From positions 744,001 to 808,000 of the forward strand of contig NZ_CP019420.1 of the NCBI RefSeq assembly GCF_001984215.1: a stretch of DNA of 64,000 nt. Direction: 5' to 3'. Below are positions 23,962-30,277 of this stretch, piece after piece. The position numbers and the translations under genes were made by a program. Within the stretch, counting starts at the first letter, position 1, and each line of letters opens with the position of its first letter. Under the pieces are notes generated by a model that did not search any database, was not told the DNA's origin, and worked only from the letters and a program-made list of their open reading frames with translations. The DNA comes from Mycobacterium sp. MS1601 (lineage in GTDB: Bacteria > Actinomycetota > Actinomycetes > Mycobacteriales > Mycobacteriaceae).

Positions 23962-25215
23962 TCAGTTCGTCGCCGTCGGCTTACGCCCGGAACCCTTGGT
24001 ACCAAAACCTCCGGTCAACCGGTACTGCGCATGTCTGACCAGGTTCATCCGCGGCACCCGCCAGCACTGCAGGGCGTGGTGCTCGTCGTGCATCAGGCAA
24101 ATGTTGCAGGACACACACGCGGGGCTGGTCTGGCCACCGGACGCCAGTCGGTTCACCAGATCGGGCTCCCGGATAAAGGGCCGCGCCATCGAGATGAAGT
24201 CGGCCTGGCCCGCTTCGATGATGGATTCGATGGTGTCGATCCGTCGCAGGCCGCCCACCAGGATGACTGCGGTGTGCACACGAGAGCGCACCGCCCGGGC
24301 GAAGCCCAGGAAGTACGCCTCGGCCTCGGGCGACCGATGCACCCGGTGCAGCAGCATGTCACCCAATGCCTGGCGGCGATCGACGGCGATGTACGGGCGG
24401 ATGGAGGCGCTTACGTAGTCACTCATCAGATTGGATGACACCTCGACACCGTCCAGTCCGGCAGCCACGAAAGCCGCCACCCCCTCCACGGCATCGTCCA
24501 CCGTCAGCCCGCCGGGTTCATCGACCAGATCAGCGAGCCCAACTTTCATCGTGAACCCTTTGTCGGACGGCACTTCCGCACGGATCGCGCGAATCACCTC
24601 GACGGCGAACCTGTCGCGGCCCTGCTGGGTTCCGCCCCAGTCGCCGTCGCGGGTGTTGGTCAGCGGTGAGCGAAACTGGCTGATCAGATACCCGTTGGCA
24701 CCATGCAGGTGAACGCCGTCGAATCCCGCTTCCATGGCTCGGCGGGCCGCCTGACCGAACGCCGCGACGACCTCCTCGATGTCGGCGGTCGAAGCCGCCT
24801 TCACCTTCCGTCCGGTCATCACGTTGTCGACGGCCGATGGTGCCACCGGATCGGTGGCAAACGACATGGATTGACTTCCGGCATGGGCGATCTGGGCAAA
24901 AATTCGACCACCGTGCCGGTGCACGGCTTCAGTCACCCGCAGGAAACCAGGGATGCTGTCGTCATCGTGGAGCCCAGCCTGGAGTTCGCCGTACCGTCCC
25001 CGCGGCTCGCAGTAGATGTGACCGGTGAACGCGAGGCCGACACCGCCGCGGGCCAGATCCTCGTGCAGCCGCACGTAACTGTCGCCGACTCGCCCGCGCG
25101 GATCGGCCATCGACTCCCCGGTTCCGGCACGAATCAACCGGTTGCGGACGGCAACCGGACCCAGCGACGTCGGTTGTAGAGCAGACCGACCGGAATTGAG
25201 GTTCACTGAACTCAT
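23962..25215 (-). CDS. Old Yellow Enzyme-family NADH:flavin oxidoreductase
   Basis: This flavin-dependent TIM-barrel oxidoreductase has 417 residues. It shows IFAQIAHAGSQ, the active-site loop GFDGVHLHGANGYLISQF (HGAN type), FTMKVGLADL and ILVGGLRRIDTIE. Near the C-terminus a cysteine cluster, CVSCNIC, resembles the iron-sulfur motif of the 2,4-dienoyl-CoA-reductase branch, although no reductase fusion domain follows. The start at 25215 is supported by a TAATAT box exactly 7 nt upstream; an upstream in-frame GTG lies within that promoter. It lies downstream of glmM and is not part of the M. tuberculosis backbone order. Confidence 0.86.
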   Translation of the reverse strand: MSSVNLNSGRSALQPTSLGPVAVRNRLIRAGTGESMADPRGRVGDSYVRLHEDLARGGVGLAFTGHIYCEPRGRYGELQAGLHDDDSIPGFLRVTEAVHRHGGRIFAQIAHAGSQSMSFATDPVAPSAVDNVMTGRKVKAASTADIEEVVAAFGQAARRAMEAGFDGVHLHGANGYLISQFRSPLTNTRDGDWGGTQQGRDRFAVEVIRAIRAEVPSDKGFTMKVGLADLVDEPGGLTVDDAVEGVAAFVAAGLDGVEVSSNLMSDYVSASIRPYIAVDRRQALGDMLLHRVHRSPEAEAYFLGFARAVRSRVHTAVILVGGLRRIDTIESIIEAGQADFISMARPFIREPDLVNRLASGGQTSPACVSCNICLMHDEHHALQCWRVPRMNLVRHAQYRLTGGFGTKGSGRKPTATN

Positions 25216-25222
25216 GCGGCGG

Positions 25223-25228
25223 ATATTA
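25223..25228 (-). promoter_or_regulatory. Candidate leaderless -10 box of the OYE gene
   Basis: TAATAT on the minus strand is separated by 7 nt from the ATG at 25213-25215. This position decides the start chosen for the oxidoreductase and suggests it is transcribed independently of glmM. Confidence 0.5.
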
Positions 25229-25263
25229 AGCCGCACTGATTCAATGCGCAGCGCGGAAGCGCG

Positions 25264-26601
25264 TCAGCTCTGTTCGCTCACCGATTCCGCCACCCGCACC
25301 GCCAACTGGCGTGCGGTGTCCTCGTCGGCGGCCTCGACCATCACCCGCACCAACTGCTCAGTTCCGGAGGGCCGCAACAGAATTCGACCGGTATCACCCA
25401 ACTCGGCCTCCACCTCGGCCACCGCACTCTGTACGGCAGGCGCAGCCGCCACGGTGGTCTTGTCGGAGACCTCGACGTTGATCAGCACCTGCGGCAGCGT
25501 CTGCATGGGAGCGGCGAGCGTAGCGATGGGGGAACCGGTCTGCGCCATCCGCGACATCAACCGCAGGCCGGTGACAATACCGTCGCCGGTGGTGCCATAG
25601 GCGGGAAGCACGATGTGACCGGACTGCTCACCGCCGAGTGTGTACTCACCGGCCCGCAGTTCTTCGAGCACATACCGGTCACCCACACCGGTGGTGCGTA
25701 CCGCGATCCCCGCATCCCGCATGGCCATGTGCAGGCCCTGGTTGCTCATCACGGTGGTGACCAGGGTGTTGGAGGCGAGTTCGTCGGCGTCCCGCATGGC
25801 CAGCGCCAGGATCACCATGATCGCGTCCCCGTCGATCAGCCCACCGGAGGCGTCGACCGCCAGGCACCGATCGGCGTCGCCGTCGTGGGCCAGTCCCAGA
25901 TCGGCGCCGTGGGCCAGAACCGCAGCCCGCAGACCCTCCATATGGGTGGATCCGCAGCCGTCGTTGATGTTGAGGCCGTTCGGTTCGGCATTGAGCGCGA
26001 TAACGGTGGCTCCCGCGGCGCGATACGCCGCAGGTGCCGCAGCGAACGCAGCTCCGTTGGCGCAGTCCACCACGACGGTGAGGCCGTCCAGCGGCGCCGA
26101 CGCCGCCTTGCCGACATGTCGCAGGTAGCGCTGCAACGCATCCTCGGCGTCCACCACGCGGCCGATGCCCGCGCCCACGGGCCGCTCACCAGGACCGGAC
26201 ACCACCAGCTCGGCGATACGGTCCTCAGCGGCGTCGTCGAGCTTGTGCCCGCCGGGACCGAAGATCTTGATGCCGTTGTCGGGCATCGGGTTGTGCGAGG
26301 CCGAGATCATGACACCGAAATCAGCGTCGTAGGCGCTGGTCAGACACGCGACCGCGGGTGTGGGCAGCACACCGACCCGTAGCGCGTCCACGCCTTCGCT
26401 GGTGAGACCGGCGATGACGGCCGCTTCGAGCATCTCGCCGCTGGCCCGCGGGTCGCGGCCGACGACTGCGACCTGGCGGCGTGCCTGCCCAGGCATGACC
26501 AGCCTGCGGGCTGCGGCCGAGCCGAGCGAAATAGCAAGTTCAGCGGTCAGGTCACGGTTGGCGACCCCGCGCACCCCGTCGGTACCGAAAAGTCGCGCCA
26601 T
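25264..26601 (-). CDS. glmM: Phosphoglucosamine mutase
   Basis: This enzyme converts glucosamine-6-phosphate to glucosamine-1-phosphate, the step after GlmS. It begins [12 protein letters not shown], has the phosphoserine loop [17 protein letters not shown], the metal-binding DGDADR and the sugar-binding GGEQSGHIV, and ends with a phosphate-binding [15 protein letters not shown]. At 445 residues it has full length. The ATG at 26599-26601 follows a GGAG ribosome site; three upstream codons in frame are not used by the family. It corresponds to Rv3441c (mrsA). Confidence 0.97.
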   Translation of the reverse strand: MARLFGTDGVRGVANRDLTAELAISLGSAAARRLVMPGQARRQVAVVGRDPRASGEMLEAAVIAGLTSEGVDALRVGVLPTPAVACLTSAYDADFGVMISASHNPMPDNGIKIFGPGGHKLDDAAEDRIAELVVSGPGERPVGAGIGRVVDAEDALQRYLRHVGKAASAPLDGLTVVVDCANGAAFAAAPAAYRAAGATVIALNAEPNGLNINDGCGSTHMEGLRAAVLAHGADLGLAHDGDADRCLAVDASGGLIDGDAIMVILALAMRDADELASNTLVTTVMSNQGLHMAMRDAGIAVRTTGVGDRYVLEELRAGEYTLGGEQSGHIVLPAYGTTGDGIVTGLRLMSRMAQTGSPIATLAAPMQTLPQVLINVEVSDKTTVAAAPAVQSAVAEVEAELGDTGRILLRPSGTEQLVRVMVEAADEDTARQLAVRVAESVSEQS

Positions 26602-26846
26602 GGACTCCAACTTCTCACACTTGGGTGCCCCGGAGCCAACTGCCGCTCCGCTCCGGACTCAGTGGAAGCCGAGAAGAACGCCACCGAAGGCGTGAACTTG
26701 TCGGCGCCCATCAGCCGTCCCCTCCCGCTACCCGAAGTCGCGGGTCCGGCTGGCACCGGCGGACATCTGCGTCCGTGTGTGTGGGACTGACGAGCGCTCG
26801 CCATTACCTACAAGCAGTTGGCGCGTTCTCCACGCCTCACACCACC

Positions 26847-27284
26847 TCAGTTCTCCGAGGACATGTTGTCCGGCGACGTCGGCAGACTGCTCGAGATCGG
26901 ATCCGGACCAGACGGAACCGCAGCCGCCTCACCCGATCCCCAGGAAGCCTTCGTGCCCGGCACCACGGGCGACAGCTCCATCGCGGCGGGCAGGTTCTGA
27001 GCCAGTACCACGGCCCCGCCGGGGTGGCCTGTGCATGCGGTCTGGCTGCCGCCCGTGTTGTCCACCTGGCTTGCGATCGCATCCAGCGCCGGCTCCGGCA
27101 CCGCACACATCGAGGCCGCAGCCTGCGCCGCCTGGGCATCAGGCACGCTGTCGAGGACGGTGGCACCGCCGACGACGACATTGACCTCACCGTCGGGCCC
27201 GGCCGCCTGTGCCACGCCCAGCCCGGCGGTCAGCATCAGCGACGCTCCGACCACACCGGTCACCATCGCGGATTTGAAGTTCAT
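26847..27284 (-). CDS. Small secreted protein, copy A
   Basis: I do not recognise a named family. This 145-residue protein has an N-terminal signal peptide (VTGVVGASLMLTAGLGVAQAA, cleavage after AQA). The mature domain reads GEVNVVVGGATVLDSVPDA, then two spaced cysteines (SMCAVPEPALDAIASQVD and TACTGHPGG) that probably form a disulfide, and GGAVVLAQNLPA. An unstructured Ser/Pro-rich tail follows. The protein at 27463-27987 is a clear paralog with the same cysteine spacing and VVLAQN block. A five-copy 8-bp repeat lies just upstream of this gene. Confidence 0.75.
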   Translation of the reverse strand: MNFKSAMVTGVVGASLMLTAGLGVAQAAGPDGEVNVVVGGATVLDSVPDAQAAQAAASMCAVPEPALDAIASQVDNTGGSQTACTGHPGGAVVLAQNLPAAMELSPVVPGTKASWGSGEAAAVPSGPDPISSSLPTSPDNMSSEN

Positions 27285-27307
27285 TTCCAGTCACCTTTCT
27301 CCCTGCG

Positions 27308-27350
27308 CCCCTGAACCCCTGAACCCCTGAACCCCTGAACCCCTGAACCC
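27308..27350. repeat. 8-bp tandem repeat (5 copies plus a partial)
   Basis: The unit CCCCTGAA is repeated perfectly five times from 27308 to 27347 and followed by CCC. It begins 24 nt upstream of the minus-strand start of the secreted protein at 27284, where it would lie in the promoter or leader. A repeat of this kind can change copy number by replication slippage. Confidence 0.9.
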
Positions 27351-27417
27351 GATGGTCCTGATGGCATCGCTCGTCGGCAACCTCCAGAGCGCTTTCGCAG
27401 GTGCTTCACAACAGAAA

Positions 27418-27450
27418 CACCGCCCGCATCCAGACTGGATGCGGGCGGTG
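27418..27450 (-). terminator. Hairpin terminator downstream of secreted protein copy B
   Basis: A perfect 16-bp inverted repeat, CACCGCCCGCATCCAG and its complement, is separated by one base and would fold with a loop of a few bases. It starts 13 nt past the stop of the gene at 27463, and the minus strand continues TTTCTGTTGT, a weak T tract. This isolates the two paralogous genes from each other. Confidence 0.8.
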
Positions 27451-27462
27451 CTGTCGAATCAC

Positions 27463-27987
27463 TTATCCGGCGTCTTCCTCGCCTTCGGCCGGAGCCTCGG
27501 CCGAACCAGCGCCCCCGAGGTCACCCTCGGTTCCGGTCTCCTCGGTGTCGGTAGGAGCCTCGGCAGTGCCCTCGGCAGCGCCCTCGACAGCGCTACCGGA
27601 CTCGGTCTCCGGCACCACCGGCGACGTCGCCTCCGCACTGACGTTCTGCGCCAGCACCAGGTCCCCACCCGGCAGACCGGAGCACACGGTCTGGTTCACG
27701 CCCTGGGTGTCCACCTGCTCGGCGAGCGCGCTCACATCGGCGGCCGTGGAGCCACAAATGGCGGCACTTGCGTTGCTGGCCACCTCAGCCGGGACGTTCT
27801 CCAGGATGGCCGTGCCGCCGACCGTGACGTTCACCAGGCCATCGGGGACCGGAACAGGAACCGGAACCGGCTCCGCGCCGGCAATACCCATGCCTGCAGT
27901 GAACAGAAGTGAGCCGCCGAACAAGGTGCCCACCGTTGCGGCCTTGAAACGAGATGCGGCCGTGAAGTTCTTGCTGATGACCCTCAT
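27463..27987 (-). CDS. Small secreted protein, copy B
   Basis: This is a 174-residue paralog of the protein at 26847-27284. It has a signal peptide (FGGSLLFTAGMGIAGA), a PVPVPVPVP linker, the conserved strand GLVNVTVGGTAILENVPAE, two cysteines with the same surroundings (AICGSTAADVSALAEQVD and VCSGLPGGDLVLAQN) and a long acidic, Ala/Glu/Gly-rich disordered tail. The ATG at 27987 has an AAGGGG ribosome site. The acidic tail is absent from copy A. Family and function are unknown. Confidence 0.75.
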   Translation of the reverse strand: MRVISKNFTAASRFKAATVGTLFGGSLLFTAGMGIAGAEPVPVPVPVPDGLVNVTVGGTAILENVPAEVASNASAAICGSTAADVSALAEQVDTQGVNQTVCSGLPGGDLVLAQNVSAEATSPVVPETESGSAVEGAAEGTAEAPTDTEETGTEGDLGGAGSAEAPAEGEEDAG

Positions 27988-28051
27988 CAGTTACCCCTTC
28001 CGATTCGCGAAGTCGCGGTCCGGCAGCACAAGCGATCTGCTGGCAGCCGGG

Positions 28052-28068
28052 GCAGGTTCGAATCCTGC
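28052..28068 (+). other. tRNA T-arm-like remnant
   Basis: GCAGG-TTCGAAT-CCTGC is a perfect 5-bp stem around a consensus seven-base T loop. The seven bases that follow (CCACGTC) would be the 3' acceptor strand, but no matching 5' strand, D arm or usable anticodon arm was found within tRNA distance and CCA is absent. It may be the 3' remnant of a tRNA gene, such as is left at an integration site, or chance. Confidence 0.35.
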
Positions 28069-28275
28069 CCACGTCTGATCGACGCCCGCGCTTCCGTGTT
28101 CGAGGCTTGCGCACAGTGGGATCGAAACTCAACTGTCTGAGGCGGAAACACAGCGGATGGCCACCTGCATCGATTAGCTGAGCGGAGCCTTGCCCAGCGC
28201 ACGACGGTGCTCGGATTCCCTGAAATCAGAGTGTGTGACAGGTCACACTCGGGCGTATCGGTCTCGAAACGCCGA

Positions 28276-28306
28276 TCGCCGGGCACTGTCGAAAAGTGCC
28301 CGGCGA
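28276..28306 (-). terminator. Terminator hairpin of the rplM-rpsI operon
   Basis: TCGCCGGGCACT pairs perfectly with AGTGCCCGGCGA (12 bp) across a 7-nt loop GTCGAAA. It begins 25 nt beyond the rpsI stop. The T tract is weak, as is usual in mycobacteria. Confidence 0.8.
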
Positions 28307-28331
28307 CCGGTTGGAGAACTTGCGCAGCAGA

Positions 28332-28850
28332 TCAGCGCTTCGAGTACTGCGGAGCCTTACGGGCCTTCTTGAGGCCGTACTTCTTGCGTTCGATGGCACG
28401 CGGATCGCGGGTCAGGAAGCCGGCCTTCTTCAGCGCCGGGCGGTCCTCGGGGGTGACCAGGATCAAGGCCCGGGCGATGGCCAGACGCAGCGCGCCTGCC
28501 TGTCCGGACGGGCCGCCACCATCGAGGTGGGCAAAGATGTCGAAGCTCTCCACCCGATCAACGGTGACCAGCGGGGCCTTGATCAGCTGCTGGTGCACCT
28601 TGTTCGGGAAGTAGGCCTCGAGGCTGCGGCCGTCCAGGTCGAACTTGCCGGTGCCGGGCACCAGGCGCACCCGGACCACGGCTTCCTTGCGACGGCCGAC
28701 GGTCTGGATGGGACGGTCGATGTAGATGGGCTCGCGAGCGGCGGGCTCATCCTCGACAGCGGCCTCGTAGGACTCTTCGGCCACAGCGGCGTCTTCTTCG
28801 ACGACGACGTCGGCGGTGAAGTCTTCGGTGGTATCAGTCGTATCGGTCAC
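28332..28850 (-). CDS. rpsI: 30S ribosomal protein S9
   Basis: S9 is a small-subunit protein whose C-terminal tail reaches the P-site tRNA. The core is clear: [38 protein letters not shown] and the basic C-terminus [12 protein letters not shown]. An acidic N-terminal extension of about 40 residues (rich in D, E and A) precedes the conserved [11 protein letters not shown] core, as in other mycobacteria, giving 172 residues. The ATG overlaps the rplM stop by 4 nt (ATGA), so S9 is translationally coupled to L13. Confidence 0.98.
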   Translation of the reverse strand: MTDTTDTTEDFTADVVVEEDAAVAEESYEAAVEDEPAAREPIYIDRPIQTVGRRKEAVVRVRLVPGTGKFDLDGRSLEAYFPNKVHQQLIKAPLVTVDRVESFDIFAHLDGGGPSGQAGALRLAIARALILVTPEDRPALKKAGFLTRDPRAIERKKYGLKKARKAPQYSKR

Positions 28851-29290
28851 TGGCTCACCTGCTTGATCTCGAACGGAATCGGCTGCTGAGCGGCATGCGG
28901 ATGATCCGGGCCGGCGTAGACCTTCAGCTTCTTCTGGATCTGACGGCTCAGCTTGTTGTGCGGGAGCATCCCGACGATGGCGCGCTCGACCACACGGTCG
29001 GCGTGCTTCTGCATCTCATCACCCAGCGCGCGAGCACGCAGACCGCCCGGGAAGCCCGAGTGGCGGTAGGCGAACTTGGTCTGGAGCTTGTCGCCGCTGA
29101 CGGCGATCTTGTCGGCATTGATGACGATCACGAAATCGCCACCGTCGACATTGGGGGTGAACGTCGGCTTGTGCTTGCCGCGGAGCAGCTTGGCTGCTTC
29201 GACGGCGAGCCGGCCGAGCACCACATCCGTGGCGTCGATGACGTACCACGAACGGGTGGTGTCACCGGCCTTCGGCGTGTACGTAGGCAC
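28847..29290 (-). CDS. rplM: 50S ribosomal protein L13
   Basis: L13 is an early-assembly large-subunit protein. The protein has 147 residues with [25 protein letters not shown] near the N-terminus and the highly conserved [21 protein letters not shown] near the C-terminus. The GTG start at 29288-29290 is supported by an AGAAGG ribosome site. It is the first gene of the rplM-rpsI operon. In M. tuberculosis the next gene upstream is esxT, whereas here about 7 kb of other genes intervene. Confidence 0.98.
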   Translation of the reverse strand: MPTYTPKAGDTTRSWYVIDATDVVLGRLAVEAAKLLRGKHKPTFTPNVDGGDFVIVINADKIAVSGDKLQTKFAYRHSGFPGGLRARALGDEMQKHADRVVERAIVGMLPHNKLSRQIQKKLKVYAGPDHPHAAQQPIPFEIKQVSQ

Positions 29291-29331
29291 AGCGCTACCT
29301 TCTCTTCTCGGGCCCTGACGGGCTGCTGGAT

Positions 29332-29346
29332 CCCGGACATTCCGGG
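29332..29346 (-). promoter_or_regulatory. Hairpin in the rplM upstream region
   Basis: CCCGGA-CAT-TCCGGG is a perfect 6-bp inverted repeat about 42 nt upstream of the rplM start. It could form in the mRNA leader. L13 is known to control its own operon in some bacteria through leader RNA; whether this element does so is unknown. Confidence 0.3.
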
Positions 29347-29535
29347 TGTCGGCCCAGCGCGCGATGTCCGCTTCCGGCGACCGACACTGACCCGGAAACG
29401 GCGCGTGATGCTGATCGCACGCCGACGAGGGAGCTTACCTGGCAGCGTCCGCGCAGGTCAAAACCCGGATCCGCCGGCAGTTCATCGGCCTGTCCTTAGC
29501 CACCGGAATTGGGGGCCGAGATCGGCGGGTGAGGT

Positions 29536-29870
29536 ATGGCGGCGCACAGAACCCGCGGGTCATGCGGCACGGAACTGCGGGTCGAGGCAAAATTCTGCGA
29601 CCAGTGTGGCCTACCGAACACATCGTCGTATCGTCCGGCGAACTACAAACAGGTGACCGTCCTGTTCGCCGACGTGGTGCGGTCCATGGACATCGCCGCC
29701 GCGGTGGACCTCGAGCGGCTACGCGAGATCATGACCCAGCTGGTCGAGCGGTCCGCGGCGGTGGTCCGGCGGTACGGCGGCACCGTGAAACACACCGGCG
29801 ATGGTGATGGCGCTGTTCGGCGCTCCGGTGGCCCTCGAAGAGTGGCGCTCGAATGCGCGCCGTTCCTGGT
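29536..29870 (+). pseudogene. Decayed class III nucleotide cyclase gene fragment
   Basis: The N-terminus retains part of a zinc-ribbon (SCGTELRVEAKFCDQCG, with one cysteine of the first pair missing) and the start of a class III cyclase domain: VTVLFADVVRSMDIAAA, then RYGGTVKHTGDG. Near 29815 the reading frame breaks. In the +2 frame the family sequence resumes as MALFGAPVALEE, which fits loss of two bases. After about 29865 similarity to a cyclase ends, so most of the catalytic domain and any downstream domains are gone. A full-length relative lies at 49495-52683, but the two differ clearly in sequence. Confidence 0.78.
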
Positions 29871-29996
29871 GCCGGTGGTCGAACTGTGGTCGGGTGACGG
29901 CGCCGGCCCGCCCCTCGTCGGGCCGGTGCTCACCACTTCCTGCATCGTCACCCACTGGTGTTGGAGCGCGTGCAGTAGCGCACCACTGCAATCGCG

Positions 29997-30176
29997 TCAC
30001 AACCGATACATCTCGCGGCGCATGGCTGCCTGCTCGAGAAAAACCGCACGCCGTGGCGGGTAGTGCCTAGGCGCCTCAGTGCGGGGCGCAGAACCTTCCG
30101 CGGTTTCTTCGGCCGCCGTCGCCGGCACCTCGACGGCCTCCGGTGGACATGCGGATCTTGTTGACAAATCGGTCAT
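29997..30176 (-). CDS. Possible small protein of 59 residues
   Basis: This frame starts at an ATG (30174-30176) with a very strong ribosome site, GGAGAAGG, spaced 6 nt away. The product has a Glu/Ala/Pro-rich middle and a basic C-terminus reading YPPRRAVFLEQAAMRREMYRL. I do not recognise it. The good translation signal and the distinctive tail favour a real gene. It overlaps, on the opposite strand, only the non-homologous tail of the decayed cyclase. The next gene on this strand is the LuxR regulator upstream. Confidence 0.4.
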   Translation of the reverse strand: MTDLSTRSACPPEAVEVPATAAEETAEGSAPRTEAPRHYPPRRAVFLEQAAMRREMYRL

Positions 30177-30219
30177 TTCGCGCCTTCTCCCCGTCAGCGA
30201 CATGACCGTGTGATCATCA

Positions 30220-30235
30220 CCCGTGCCGGCACGGG
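30220..30235. repeat. Perfect 16-bp palindrome
   Basis: CCCGTGCCGGCACGGG is its own reverse complement. It lies 43 nt downstream of the LuxR regulator stop and upstream of the small frame at 29997. It could be a cruciform, a protein site or part of a terminator, although the absence of a loop makes the last less likely. Confidence 0.5.
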
Positions 30236-30277
30236 CAGATTCAGTACCGCACTACCGCAATCGCGGCCGACGTCGGA

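Larger units (their letters stand above)
27988..28331. other. Intergenic region with T-arm-like sequence and terminator
   Basis: This stretch of 344 bp separates rpsI from the secreted-protein genes. It holds a tRNA T-arm-like element (28052-28068), the rpsI terminator hairpin (28276-28306), and presumably the promoter of the gene at 27987. No convincing protein gene is present. Confidence 0.5.

Noticed and set aside
27308..27350. CRISPR-like array
   Set aside because: The repeats are contiguous 8-bp units with no spacers.
28000..28080. Complete tRNA gene
   Set aside because: Only the T arm is good. The required 5' acceptor strand, D arm and a seven-base anticodon loop could not be built within tRNA length.
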